Positions 17,429 through 26,698 of a stretch of 44,804 nt of DNA are shown here, piece after piece. A program made the translations under genes and the position numbers. The stretch's first letter is position 1. Every line of letters begins with the position of its first letter. This DNA is from a bacterium 0.1xD8-71 (GTDB taxonomy: Bacteria; Bacillota; Clostridia; Lachnospirales; Lachnospiraceae): the NCBI GenBank assembly GCA_003612405.1, contig RAYR01000031.1, positions 1 to 44,804 on the forward strand. The letters run 5' to 3'. Below the pieces are notes generated by a model. The model saw only the letters and a list, made by a program, of their open reading frames with translations. It made no database searches and had not been told where the DNA came from.

Positions 17429-18442
17429 TCAGATATATGAATAGTATTCATTCTGAGCTATGGCTTTATTAATATTTTTATCCAAATAATCTTTATATTC
17501 AGACTTCATTGTACCATAATATTGAGTTTCTAACCTAGAAAACCCGATGCCTGTTATTTTTGATATAAGTAATGGATTAACCATGTTATTGACCATAATT
17601 GAAATAGCTCCATTCCGAATAGGCTCCACCGGATATGTTCTTCTTTTTGTTTTTTCAATATATCCAATATCCTGTAATAAATTGAGGAACCAGGTATTTA
17701 AAGATTCATCCGTAAATTTCCCCTTATGGCGATAAATAAATTCAAAAATTTTATCTGTTTTTCCAGCCCGTTTTCCGTTCTTACATTCAGCATATTGAAT
17801 CGCCTGAATGATGTCTCTTGATAATCCACAAGGAATATTTATTTTAATTTTATTTATGTTCAAAATCTTAAAATTACCTTCAAAGTCATTCATTTTAATT
17901 TGCCCTATTATATTCCTCTTAGCAGGCGCAATTAATGTTATTTTAATAAATAAGCGCATTATAATTCTTTGTAAATAACGTTCTTCATCCCTTAGACCGA
18001 ACCCTTCTTCTAAAGACTGCTCCATTAATTTTTCCATAGCTGCTAATATTTCAATAATTTCTTCGCATTTAAAACTGCCTCTTTCTACAGGTTCAGATAA
18101 TTCATATTTTTTTACTATTTCCTCTTTATATTCTTTGTAATCATAATCCGTAAAAATATCCGGAAGTTTGTCCGTTCTGCTTAAATAATCATAAAAACTT
18201 TTTAAAGCCTCCAAATGTGCCTCCATAGTAGAACGGGTATTTAACTCCCCCCTTTCCAGTCTATAATATCCTATGCAATCTTCTACTACCTTTTTGTCTA
18301 TTACTCTTGGACGATTCTCTAAGCCTGCCTTTTTTAAATAATCTATAAATTTATCTACATGTTTTCTATAAGAATGTTTGTTCTTAAGAAGTTCTACACA
18401 ATCTTCAAAATACATATCTCTATACCTTTCCATTTCGCTCAT
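17429..18442 (-). CDS. Tyrosine-recombinase-like protein (unit B)
   Basis: This 337-residue protein starts after AAAGGAAATGAG. Its N-terminal half fits a SAM-like core-binding domain (HVDKFIDYLKKAG, then LEALKSFYDYLSRTD). In the catalytic half, APAKRNIIGQIKMNDFE aligns with the first Arg box. VEPIRNGAISIMVNNMVN with ISKITGIGFSRLETQYYG aligns with the His-x-x-Arg to Tyr region. The second Arg and a candidate Tyr are kept, but the paired His residues are not. It may be a diverged but active integrase or an inactive relative. It lies 102 bases from the spmA stop, the usual place for an integrase next to its attachment site. Confidence 0.7.
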   Translation of the reverse strand: MSEMERYRDMYFEDCVELLKNKHSYRKHVDKFIDYLKKAGLENRPRVIDKKVVEDCIGYYRLERGELNTRSTMEAHLEALKSFYDYLSRTDKLPDIFTDYDYKEYKEEIVKKYELSEPVERGSFKCEEIIEILAAMEKLMEQSLEEGFGLRDEERYLQRIIMRLFIKITLIAPAKRNIIGQIKMNDFEGNFKILNINKIKINIPCGLSRDIIQAIQYAECKNGKRAGKTDKIFEFIYRHKGKFTDESLNTWFLNLLQDIGYIEKTKRRTYPVEPIRNGAISIMVNNMVNPLLISKITGIGFSRLETQYYGTMKSEYKDYLDKNINKAIAQNEYYSYI

Positions 18443-18529
18443 ATCTCATTTCCTTTCTCTATTAAATGATAATTTTATAGTAATCCAAGAAAATAGGCTT
18501 GTCAATATAGTTTTTCATACTGCACAAAC

Positions 18530-18558
18530 GGCGGAGAATTATTTTCAAATTCTCCGCC
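18530..18558 (-). terminator. spmA terminator
   Basis: An 11-base-pair perfect stem (18530-18540 with 18548-18558) encloses the loop 18541-18547, which contains the spmA stop codon. The leftward read continues into GTTTG, a weak T run. It separates spmA from the recombinase-like gene. Confidence 0.65.
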
Positions 18559-19243
18559 TCCTGTCCTTCCCCTTACAATAAACCACCGCTGCCGCCGTAC
18601 TGACAAACGTCGCCACAATCGCCGGCGCAATAATCCCCGCCGGGTTCACACTTCCATATTGCCTTCTGTAAGCAATCATATTCACCGGTATCAGCTGCAG
18701 GGAAGAAATATTCAAAATCAAAAACGTACACATCTCATTGCTGGCAACCCTGCCGCTCTTTCCATTTGCCGACACAGGCAGTTCACCGCCGCTCTTACCT
18801 GTCTTGTTCCCCTTTTTCTTTCCGTCTGCAAAAATGCCTTCCCCTGCAGACACATACCCTGGCATCCCCCTCTCCGCCTCCAATTTCGCCAGTTCCTCCA
18901 TCGCCTTAAGCCCGGCCGGTGTACAGGCCCAGCCCAATCCCAGCACATTGGCAATGAGATTAGTCGCAATATATTCTCTCGCGGGGTGTCCCTTGGGAAT
19001 CCTGGGAAAGAGGAAACTGATAAAAGGCTGAATCCCCCGTGTCAGTTTGGCAATTAGTCCCGACTTCTGCGCAATCTCCATAAGACCCACCCACAGCGCC
19101 ATGACACCGATCATGGTAATACACAAAGACACGGCGTCTCCTGCGGAATCCAGCGCAGCATTTGTGACCTCCGCCATCTTTCCTGTGAAAGCACCATACA
19201 CAACTCCTATCAGAATCATAAAAGCCCAGATATAATTTAGCAT
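18545..19243 (-). CDS. spmA: Spore maturation protein A
   Basis: This 232-residue integral membrane protein of the nucleoside-recognition (Gate) family, together with SpmB, helps dehydrate the spore core. The ATG at 19243 follows GGGAGGGGAG, giving MLNYIWAFMILIG; the open frame continues 16 codons further upstream without a site. Family features are VTNAALDSAGDAV, LWVGLMEIAQKSGL, the NLIANVLGLGWACTPAG region, and SNEMCTFLILNISSLQL. A charged Lys/Gly-rich insert lies near residues 130-160. spmB, which normally follows, is absent from the window; mobile units occupy its place. Confidence 0.92.
   Translation of the reverse strand: MLNYIWAFMILIGVVYGAFTGKMAEVTNAALDSAGDAVSLCITMIGVMALWVGLMEIAQKSGLIAKLTRGIQPFISFLFPRIPKGHPAREYIATNLIANVLGLGWACTPAGLKAMEELAKLEAERGMPGYVSAGEGIFADGKKKGNKTGKSGGELPVSANGKSGRVASNEMCTFLILNISSLQLIPVNMIAYRRQYGSVNPAGIIAPAIVATFVSTAAAVVYCKGKDRRRRI
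18895..18912. repeat. Putative attachment core, right copy inside spmA
   Basis: This is the same 18 bases as at 16017-16034, here within the intact spmA reading frame, at the codons for GLKAMEE. If the unit integrated here, the crossover lies within these bases and the frame is preserved across it. Confidence 0.65.
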
Positions 19244-19393
19244 AGCAATACTCCCCTCCCTGCACATTTTATTACTTCCAGACGAAAACAATGTGCAGTC
19301 AGCATTTTCACTTATAACATTTTATGTTCCTTCCGGTTATGATATAATTGCTAAAGGCAAAATAAACACATGCAAAGAAAGGAACTCTTTCTT

Positions 19394-20086
19394 ATGTCCC
19401 AGCAGATCTTACTCCTGGAAGATGATGACAGTCTGAATCTTTCCGTCAGCCTTAAACTGCAAAAGGAAGGCTATACCGTGCACAGCGCCTTCTCTGTCAA
19501 AGAAGCAAAAAAACTTTATCAGACCTGTGACATATCTCTTATCATATGCGATATTACCCTGCCGGACGGAAGCGGCCTGGATTTCTGCGCCCATGTACGA
19601 AAAGAGAGCAATGTCCTGTTCCTTTTTCTGACGGCACTTGACACCGAGGAAGATATGGTCGCCGGCTATGCACAGGGGGCAGACGATTATATCGCCAAAC
19701 CCTTTTCCCTGAATGTGCTGGTTTCCAAAGTAAACGCTCTCTTAAAGCGTTTCCCCAAGGACAGCCCTCACTGTATTGTCTCCGGTGACATCTCTCTGTA
19801 TCCGGAAGAGAAGCGTGTCTGTAAGAACGGGCAGCCGCTTACGCTGACTGCCAGAGAATATTCCCTGTTAGTCTTTTTTATGGAGAATCCCCTGCACATC
19901 TTATCCCGCAATCAGTTATTGGAATCCATATGGGATATTGACGGCAGTTTTGTGGATGAAAATACACTTTCTGTCAATATCCGCCGGCTGCGGGAAAAAA
20001 TAGAAAACAATCCCTCTTCCCCCGCCATGCTTAAAAACGTCCGGGGATTAGGTTATATCTGGGAAAGGAACTGTGAGAAGCGATGA
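19394..20086 (+). CDS. OmpR-family response regulator
   Basis: This 230-residue regulator starts at the ATG at 19394, giving MSQQILLLEDDDS; an in-frame ATG at 19370 is less likely because AAAGGAA lies between the two. Receiver Asp53 is in ICDITLPDG and the switch Lys in YIAKPFS. The C-terminal winged helix ends with NTLSVNIRRLREKI and VRGLGYIW. TATAAT lies at 19343-19348, upstream. The kinase start overlaps its stop, and an ABC transporter follows, as in systems that sense peptide antibiotics. A direct repeat before the transporter (21417-21433) is a likely binding site. Confidence 0.93.
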   Translation: MSQQILLLEDDDSLNLSVSLKLQKEGYTVHSAFSVKEAKKLYQTCDISLIICDITLPDGSGLDFCAHVRKESNVLFLFLTALDTEEDMVAGYAQGADDYIAKPFSLNVLVSKVNALLKRFPKDSPHCIVSGDISLYPEEKRVCKNGQPLTLTAREYSLLVFFMENPLHILSRNQLLESIWDIDGSFVDENTLSVNIRRLREKIENNPSSPAMLKNVRGLGYIWERNCEKR

Positions 20087-21407
20087 AGAAAATATATCGG
20101 GAAGCGCACTATGACAGGAGAATATATTTTTCCCTTGTAATCATCTATCTGCTCTTTACTCTGTCCATCGGGTTTCTGGGATTGGAATTTCTAAACAGCC
20201 AGTATACACATAGGCTGAACCTGCTCGCCAATATCACCGGCACCGTCCTCTCTGAGGATCCTGCCTTGGAAAATGTTCTTGTGGAAGCCATCCAGGACAG
20301 CGAATACCAACACCTTACAGAGGGCTACACAGCGCTCCACAAATACGGATACCAGGCATATCTGTCCATGTATGACGATATACAATACCGTCATTCCCTG
20401 AAAGGCTTTTTGGCTCTGGCGCTGCTTTTTTTCCTGGCTTCTCTACTGATCGTCACCTTCTGCTTCCACCTGCTTTTCAGAAATCGTAATATCAGGAAAA
20501 GCGTCTTTTGAGCATATTAGACCGCTTTCTCTCGGAGGACTACTCTTTTATGGAACATTCTGGAGACATGACTCCCATTTTCAATCAGTCTTTTACTGAC
20601 ACTCTCGTAAAACTGGGACACAAGCTGATGCTTAAAACACAGGCTCTCTCAGCGGAACATGACAATACCAAAACACTGGTGACGGACATTTCCCATCAGC
20701 TCAAAACACCGGTCAGTGCTCTCAAGAACTGCCTTACCCTGAGTATGGAAGCTGACTCCGCCACAGAACGGGATACCTTTTTGCAAAGATGTTCCCTGCA
20801 GCTGTCGAAACTGGAATCCCTGCTGGAGGCTCTGATCCACATTTCCCGTCTGGAAACTTCCATGATCACCCTGCATAGAGAGCAAACCGCTTTGTCGGAT
20901 ATTCTGATTGATGCCGTCAACACAATCTATGTCAAAGCCATGCAGAAAGATATTTCCGTAGAGGTAATCGACTCTTGTGAAGAGTCCTCCGGGAATCCCG
21001 ATACTTCTCTTTCTCTGTCTTTGGACCGCAAATGGACTGCCGAGGCACTGGCCAACATTCTGGACAACGCCGTCAAATATTCTCCTCTGGGAAGTACTGT
21101 GACTGTACGGCTTCATAAACTCTACAGTTATGTCCGTATCGAAATCGAAGATGCCGGTATTGGCATCCCAAAGGAAGACTATAACAAAATCTTTCAACGA
21201 TTCTACCGCGGTTTCCATCCCACGGTACAGCAAAGTGAGGGTTCAGGAGTAGGGTTGTATCTAAGCCGTAAGATTCTTGAAGAACAGGGTGGTTCCATCA
21301 TGGTAAAGCCTGCTTTCAGGCAGGGAAGTATCTTTGTGATACAGCTTCCCCTGGATTATGCGGCGCATACATCTGATGCAGCGGCTGCTCCAACATATTC
21401 ATCTTAA
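20083..21407 (+). pseudogene. Sensor histidine kinase split by a one-base frameshift
   Basis: The first frame (20083-20511) encodes two membrane segments, at about residues 15-37 and 108-132, with a short extracellular part between. It stops right after RNRNIRKSVF. The second frame (from 20508, TTG only) continues as SILDRFLSEDYSF and carries the H-box DISHQLKTP, N-box NILDNAVKYSP, G-box DAGIGIP and GSGVGLYLSRK. One more T in the TTTT run at 20509-20512 would join them into a 441-residue kinase of normal layout. As written, the kinase domain is detached from its membrane sensor. It could be a true lesion, slippage-based variation, coupled re-initiation at the TTG, or a read error. The N-terminal start overlaps the regulator gene by 4 bases. 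Confidence 0.75.
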
Positions 21408-21416
21408 TTTTCATTT

Positions 21417-21433
21417 TGTAAGGCTCCTGTAAG
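21417..21433 (+). promoter_or_regulatory. Direct repeat, probable response-regulator site before the ABC transporter
   Basis: TGTAAG occurs at 21417-21422 and 21428-21433, one helical turn (11 bases) apart. A TATATAT stretch at 21450-21457 could be the -10. OmpR-family regulators bind such repeats. The site is 50 bases before the ATPase gene start and just after the kinase gene, so the regulator at 19394 is the natural partner. Confidence 0.5.
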
Positions 21434-21482
21434 ATTTCTGTCTTATGCTGTATATATCATAACGAAAGGCAGGCTGATATCC

Positions 21483-22163
21483 ATGAGCGAACACACAAAC
21501 ATTATCTTAAAGACTGACAATTTATGCAAGTATTACGGTGCCGGAGATAATCTGGTCAAAGCCGTTGACTGCATAGACCTTGCAATCATACAAGGAGAAT
21601 TTATCTCCATCGTCGGTAAGTCCGGAAGCGGCAAATCCACCCTGCTCCATATGCTAGGTGCACTGGACAATCCGACCTCCGGCAGTGTCTGGCTGGATGG
21701 TGAAAATATATCTTCCTTTAAAGAGAATCGTCTCTCCCAGATCCGCCGGCGCAAGATCGGCTTTATTTTCCAATCCTACAATCTGATTCCTTCTTTAAAC
21801 GTATGGGAAAACATCGTCCTTCCGCTGGGCCTGGATAACAAAGAAGTAGACACTGCTTTTATCCAGGATATCGTAAAGACACTGGGCCTGGATAACAAGG
21901 TAAAAAATCTCCCCAACACTCTTTCCGGCGGCCAGCAGCAGCGTTGTGCCATTGCCCGGGCGATTGCCGCCAAACCTTCTATTATTCTGGCGGACGAACC
22001 CACCGGTAATCTGGACACCAAAACCGGAGATGAAGTCATGGCACTCTTAAAAGCTTCCGCCAAAAAGTATGGGCAGACGCTGGTGGTCATTACGCATAAC
22101 GAAGAAATTGCCCAGATGGCTGACCGCACCGTTATGATCGCCGACGGAAAGGTGGTGGGCTGA
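21483..22163 (+). CDS. ABC transporter ATPase (MacB/LolD/BceA class)
   Basis: This 226-residue ATPase drives the FtsX-type permease encoded next to it. Walker A is GKSGSGKST (residues 45-53), the Q-loop is in [18 protein letters not shown], the signature is LSGGQQQR, Walker B is [12 protein letters not shown], and the switch His is in VITHNEEIA. The FQSYNLIP and PTGNLD forms mark the class that works with mechanotransmission permeases. These permeases move or detach peptides and lipids and do not import solutes. Only one base separates its stop from the permease start. Confidence 0.95.
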   Translation: MSEHTNIILKTDNLCKYYGAGDNLVKAVDCIDLAIIQGEFISIVGKSGSGKSTLLHMLGALDNPTSGSVWLDGENISSFKENRLSQIRRRKIGFIFQSYNLIPSLNVWENIVLPLGLDNKEVDTAFIQDIVKTLGLDNKVKNLPNTLSGGQQQRCAIARAIAAKPSIILADEPTGNLDTKTGDEVMALLKASAKKYGQTLVVITHNEEIAQMADRTVMIADGKVVG

Positions 22164-22164
22164 T

Positions 22165-24654
22165 ATGAAGATGGTTTTTCGTCTGGCATTAAGCAAACTC
22201 CGTTATCATAAAAGCCGTACCATGCTGACCGGTATCGCCATCATGCTTACCACCATGCTGTTGACAGCCATCGGCACCAGTGCCATCGCACTGCTTGATA
22301 TGAACAGACAGCTTGTCGTGGCGCAGACCAATTACCATGCAGCTTTTGGGCTCACAGAACCCGGGCAGCTTTCTGTCCTGTCGAAGCATATCAATGTGGA
22401 ATCTTTACAAAGTGCAGAAAATTTTGCGCAGATTATATACGGTAAGATGAACGGTTCTTTGAACTATTATGAAACCATTAAGGATGGCATCTATTTCAGC
22501 CACCTGGAGCTTACAGAAGGGCATTACCCGGAACGGGAGGATGAAATCTGCTCTGTGCCTGCCTTTTTTAAACGTGTCGGAGCAGATCCCGTTGTGGGCG
22601 GTAAAGTCACCCTTTCCTTCCGGGTAAACGGAAAAGGAGATATCCAGACCAAAGAATTTACCATCAGCGGTCTGTTTCCCGACAGAGAAATCTCCACTGA
22701 CATTTCCGACAGCCGCATTGCCTGGGGCGCCTATGTCTCCAAGGCCCTTCTCACACAATATGAAGAAACCGGACTCTACGAACCATCCCCTATGGCTTAC
22801 CTGCGTGTCTACGGGGAGGATACGCTTTCTTATGATGAAATGGAGAACAAAATCAACAGCACTGCCTCAGACATCGGACTGGATGAGGAACATGTTTCAT
22901 GCAATAAACAGTACCTGTTTACCATGACCAGTCCTGACACAGATGCCGTCAGTATTGTAGTTGTCATCAGTCTGGTGGTCGTCCTGTTCTCCACACTGGT
23001 CATCTACAGTATCTATTACGTGGGAGTCATTACGGATATCCAGGAAATCGGCAAGCTGAAAGCCCTTGGCGCTTCCAAACGGCAGATTTCCAGACTGTTT
23101 TTCTGTCAAAGCGGAATCATCTGCATTTTTGCGATTCCTCTTGGGTTGTTGATCGGTTATTTGCTGCCCTGGTTCCTGTTCCCTCAGGTCATACGAATCC
23201 TCAATGCCGCCGCACTGGACTCCACCCGCATGGATCATCTGAAGGGTCTCAGAAATCAGCTGCATATGTTCTCTCTGCCGTTCCTGCTGGCAGTGGTCAT
23301 ATCAGTCCTTATTGCTGTGTTGGTGTCTTTGCTGAAACCTATCCGCATGGCTAAAAAGGTATCCCCGGTGGAAGCCATCCGTTACCAGGAAAACACCACC
23401 GACTGCAAAAGCCGCAGAGGACATCTTACCGTGAAAGTCTCCACACTGACCTTTGCCAATCTTGCACGCAACAAGAGACGTACCATCGTCACCATGCTTA
23501 CCATGGGCTTAAGCAGCGTACTCTTTATCTGCGTAGCGGCCGTCATGAACAGCTGTCGCGTAGAAGATCTTGCAAGGCGTAATATACTGGAAGGGGAGTT
23601 TCGCATTTCCTTAGACTATGCACATAACGATAAAGAATATCCGGAAAACAACCTGGATGCGCTCGTCCAGCAGGAATACTTCAGTGAGGCTTTTCTGGAA
23701 CGACTGTCCTCCATAGAAGGTGTAGAGTCCGTGAAACGCGCTCCTGGAATTATCCTCTCTTCCACGGATATGGAATCCACCCTCTTTGCAGAAAGCAATA
23801 ACCGGGTGGCAATCTCCTGTTTTACCAGGGAAGACCTTCCGGAACTGAACGAACAGCTTGTATCCGGTGATATCGACTATGACCGCATGACTGCTAATAA
23901 TGAGGTCATCTATACCCATGAATACTCTTTTGAAAAGTATGGACTTGCCCTGGGCGATGTTTTCCCGCTGACACTCTACGACGGTGACCGGGAAATTCCT
24001 CTTACCGTCACCCTGACCGCAGTATCCCAGCCGGAAAGTTACATCACTCTCATTATCATGACAAAAGACAGCTGGGACAATCTGGGGCTGACCTGTGACC
24101 CGACCACAGACATCTATTTACATGTCAAGGATGCACAGTATGATGATGTGAAAAAAGCGCTTCAGGATATCGTAGCTGAGAATGAACATTTCAGCCTCTA
24201 TTCCATGGACGAGGAAATGGCCATTGGACGCTCCGGTTTAAGTCTGATTAAATATCCGGTATACCTGATCCTTGTTCTGATTGCTGTGATCGGTTTCATG
24301 AATCTGATCAACACGATGATCACCAGTATTATCACCCGTAAGAGAGAACTGGGGATCCTACAGGCACTGGGGCTTTCCAACAGACAGCTTGTCCGTATGC
24401 TGTCCGGGGAAGGCATGGTCTTTACCGCAGGCACGCTTTTTATCAGTGCAACGCTTGGGCATCTGTTTGGATATCTGTTCTTCCTCTATGCCAAGAAGAT
24501 GCACTTTATGAGCTTAAAGAGTTATCATTTCCCACTCTGGGAGACCGTAATCCTTGCGCTGGTATTATTGTTCGGCCAGGCGGCGATTACACTTTTTATC
24601 AATAAAAAGGTGGAAAAGGAGAGTCTGATTGATAGAATCAGAAGCCAGGAGTAA
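22165..24654 (+). CDS. FtsX/MacB-type ABC permease
   Basis: This 829-residue protein has a first membrane segment near residue 20-45, a large extracellular domain, three membrane segments at about 265-395, a second MacB-like domain beginning near 425, and three terminal segments at about 695-820. Two FtsX cores ([18 protein letters not shown] and [18 protein letters not shown]) confirm the internal repeat. Such permeases paired with a two-component system usually serve resistance to, or sensing of, cell-wall-active peptides. The substrate is not deducible. Its stop lies directly against the convergent regulator gene. Confidence 0.93.
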   Translation: MKMVFRLALSKLRYHKSRTMLTGIAIMLTTMLLTAIGTSAIALLDMNRQLVVAQTNYHAAFGLTEPGQLSVLSKHINVESLQSAENFAQIIYGKMNGSLNYYETIKDGIYFSHLELTEGHYPEREDEICSVPAFFKRVGADPVVGGKVTLSFRVNGKGDIQTKEFTISGLFPDREISTDISDSRIAWGAYVSKALLTQYEETGLYEPSPMAYLRVYGEDTLSYDEMENKINSTASDIGLDEEHVSCNKQYLFTMTSPDTDAVSIVVVISLVVVLFSTLVIYSIYYVGVITDIQEIGKLKALGASKRQISRLFFCQSGIICIFAIPLGLLIGYLLPWFLFPQVIRILNAAALDSTRMDHLKGLRNQLHMFSLPFLLAVVISVLIAVLVSLLKPIRMAKKVSPVEAIRYQENTTDCKSRRGHLTVKVSTLTFANLARNKRRTIVTMLTMGLSSVLFICVAAVMNSCRVEDLARRNILEGEFRISLDYAHNDKEYPENNLDALVQQEYFSEAFLERLSSIEGVESVKRAPGIILSSTDMESTLFAESNNRVAISCFTREDLPELNEQLVSGDIDYDRMTANNEVIYTHEYSFEKYGLALGDVFPLTLYDGDREIPLTVTLTAVSQPESYITLIIMTKDSWDNLGLTCDPTTDIYLHVKDAQYDDVKKALQDIVAENEHFSLYSMDEEMAIGRSGLSLIKYPVYLILVLIAVIGFMNLINTMITSIITRKRELGILQALGLSNRQLVRMLSGEGMVFTAGTLFISATLGHLFGYLFFLYAKKMHFMSLKSYHFPLWETVILALVLLFGQAAITLFINKKVEKESLIDRIRSQE

Positions 24655-25275
24655 TTATACCAGTCTATAGGTTCCTTTTCCCAGTTTCTTAACGAGTCCG
24701 GCGGCTTCACTCTGATTTAAAATTCTTTGGAGCTGTCTTTCACTGCAATGCAGATGAAAGGCAGCTTGTCCTATTCCTTTTAAGGTCTGGTCTTCACATT
24801 TATACCTCATATAAGACATAACCCGCTCTATCAGGGAAGAAGGGGCGGCATCCATGGTGGTCATGGCTCTGATTTTGGCCGCAAGACTGCTGCCGATCAA
24901 CGCCAGAAATCTATGATTGGAAAGCAATATTTCTCTGTATTTGGGGATGGAAAATGCTATGCAAGTCACAGGTTCCTCTGCCTGTGCATAAATGCTGCCA
25001 TTCTGCGGATAAAAGATTTCCATGTCTCCAAGCAGATAACCTGCGGCTGCATTGGAAAGGGAATAACGGGTGCCGTCATCACGGATAAAATAGATGTTGA
25101 CAGAGCCCTGCTCCACAATCTGAAACAGCAGTTCATCCTGAAAAGGAGAACACACCAATTCTTCTTTTTCATATTTTATCAGATAAATATCTACATCCAG
25201 AGAAGCGAGCACCGCATAATGTCTACTGTTTGCAATGCAATCTGCAATTTTCTTTTTGTCATATATTTTTTCCAT
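24655..25275 (-). CDS. Crp/Fnr-like regulator with cyclic-nucleotide-binding fold
   Basis: This 206-residue protein has a cupin-like sensor domain at about residues 15-120 (FQIVEQGSVNIYFIRDDG, then GYLLGDMEIFYP), a dimer helix, and a C-terminal winged helix with AAFHLHCSERQLQRILNQ. No Fnr-type Cys cluster is seen. It is divergent from the MATE exporter gene with 88 bases between them, so it probably controls that gene, itself, or both. A perfect palindrome, GACATATGTC at 25294-25303, lies in that space. Confidence 0.85.
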   Translation of the reverse strand: MEKIYDKKKIADCIANSRHYAVLASLDVDIYLIKYEKEELVCSPFQDELLFQIVEQGSVNIYFIRDDGTRYSLSNAAAGYLLGDMEIFYPQNGSIYAQAEEPVTCIAFSIPKYREILLSNHRFLALIGSSLAAKIRAMTTMDAAPSSLIERVMSYMRYKCEDQTLKGIGQAAFHLHCSERQLQRILNQSEAAGLVKKLGKGTYRLV

Positions 25276-25293
25276 AAATTATCCCTCAAACCG

Positions 25294-25303
25294 GACATAT
25301 GTC
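25294..25303. promoter_or_regulatory. Palindrome in the divergent regulator/MATE space
   Basis: GACATATGTC is a perfect 10-base palindrome placed 18 bases from the regulator start and about 25 bases before a TATAAT (25328-25333) that could serve the MATE gene. It is a candidate operator for the Crp-like regulator. At 10 bases it is shorter than a classic Crp site, so confidence is low. Confidence 0.3.
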
Positions 25304-25363
25304 TCATTTTTAAAAATTATTTTAAGATATAATGGATAAAAGTGCAAGGGAGGAAATAAGAAT

Positions 25364-26689
25364 ATGGCATCCGTTTATGAAGAAAAAAATATTTCCAAAG
25401 CAATTATGAGGGTTGGGTTACCCGCTATGTTGGGACAGTTTACGACCCTTATTTACAATATTGCCGACACCTTTTTTGTCTCTTTGACAAAAGAGCCTGC
25501 CACGATTGCAGCCGTAACGCTGTGTGCGCCAATATTGTTAATTATCATGTCTATTGCCTGTGTTTTCGGAATGGGAGGAAGCAGCGTCATCGCCCGGCTG
25601 TTGGGGGAAGAGAAGAAAGAGGAATCTGGAACCACCATGAATTTCTGTGTATATGCCATGGCGATCTCGGGTATCGCCACGCTTATTCTGGGACTGGTAT
25701 TTTTACAGCCATTGGCACAAATATCCGGTGCTGATGCAGATAATATCGCTTATACCTGTGATTATCTGCAGTGGATTTTTATAGGCGCCCCTTTTATTAT
25801 GCTGGCAAATGGATTTGTACATCTGTTCCGCTCGGTTGGCCTGATCAAGGAAGGTACGATTGGATTAATCCTCGGAAATGTGATCAATATGATATTGGAT
25901 TATATTTTTATCGCAATTTTTGAATGGGGTACCGCAGGAGCCGCACTGGCAACCTCTTTAGGCTTTGTATGTGCAACCATCTATTATATCATCTGCATGA
26001 TTCGGGAAGAACACAGTGGAAATCAACTAGTCCCATTGTCACCAAAACGGTTCTCGCCAAATAAAACCATGATCGGCAGAGTCGTAAGTATCGGTATTCC
26101 CGGTGCTCTCATTACAGTGCTTATAAGTGTTTCCAATATTGTTCTGAATAACTATATCGGTATTTACGGGTCCGACGCCGTGGCATCTTATGGTATTGCC
26201 TACAAGTTGGATATGATTCCCATTTTATTGTCCGTAGGATTATCTCAGGGCGTTGCTCCTTTGGTGGGCTATTATTATGGGGGAAATCAGAAAAAGCGCA
26301 TGTCCGATACCGTAAAGTATACGGTATTATATGGCGTTATCCTGGGTGCACTCTTCACCGCTGTCTTTGTGCTTTTGGGAAGGCCTCTTGCCTCTGTCTT
26401 CCTACAGGATAATCTCCTGATCGAACAGACTGCATACTTTCTGAGAATCCTATGCCTGTCGGCCCCTATGCTCGGTATTATTAATATGATGACCAGCTAT
26501 TTTCAGGCATTGGGAAAAGCCGTCAAATCTCTGGTCATTACACTCCTGCGAAATGCGGTGCTGTTCATCCCGGGAGTCATTGTTTTAAATGCTCTCTGGC
26601 AGCTAAACGGCGTAATTGCCGCACAGCCTGCTGTGGAAACTGTTTTAGCACTCATCCGTATGGTTATGTATATCAGGGATAGCAGATAG
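25364..26689 (+). CDS. MATE-family multidrug/sodium exporter
   Basis: This 441-residue protein has about twelve membrane segments arranged as two similar halves. The N-terminal half opens with AIMRVGLPAMLGQFTTLIYNIADTFF-type sequence (here split over residues 13-38) and GMGGSSVIARLLGEEK. The second half opens with GRVVSIGIPGALITVL and later SVGLSQGVAPLVGYYYGG. These are typical of MATE exporters, which use sodium or proton gradients to extrude cationic drugs or metabolites. GGGAGGAAATAAGAAT precedes the ATG. It converges on fabH with a 9-base gap. Confidence 0.93.
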   Translation: MASVYEEKNISKAIMRVGLPAMLGQFTTLIYNIADTFFVSLTKEPATIAAVTLCAPILLIIMSIACVFGMGGSSVIARLLGEEKKEESGTTMNFCVYAMAISGIATLILGLVFLQPLAQISGADADNIAYTCDYLQWIFIGAPFIMLANGFVHLFRSVGLIKEGTIGLILGNVINMILDYIFIAIFEWGTAGAALATSLGFVCATIYYIICMIREEHSGNQLVPLSPKRFSPNKTMIGRVVSIGIPGALITVLISVSNIVLNNYIGIYGSDAVASYGIAYKLDMIPILLSVGLSQGVAPLVGYYYGGNQKKRMSDTVKYTVLYGVILGALFTAVFVLLGRPLASVFLQDNLLIEQTAYFLRILCLSAPMLGIINMMTSYFQALGKAVKSLVITLLRNAVLFIPGVIVLNALWQLNGVIAAQPAVETVLALIRMVMYIRDSR

Positions 26690-26698
26690 AAACTGTTT

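Larger units (their letters stand above)
16017..18912. mobile_element. Small integrative unit B inside spmA (about 2.9 kb)
   Basis: Between two copies of an 18-base core lie a spmA 3' end with terminator, a tyrosine-recombinase-like gene and an AlbA_2-domain gene, all leftward. By this reading the unit brought a replacement spmA 3' end, which keeps spmA whole, and pushed the older 3' end to 15703-16034. The genes are AT-rich compared with spmA. A second unit of similar design (spmA 3' end, then recombinase-like gene) continues to the left of 16034 and has no recognisable far end. Confidence 0.65.

Noticed and set aside
20500..20515. Programmed -1 frameshift in the histidine kinase
   Set aside because: The sequence around the T run is not a recognised slippery heptamer followed by a clear pseudoknot; a lesion or read error is simpler.
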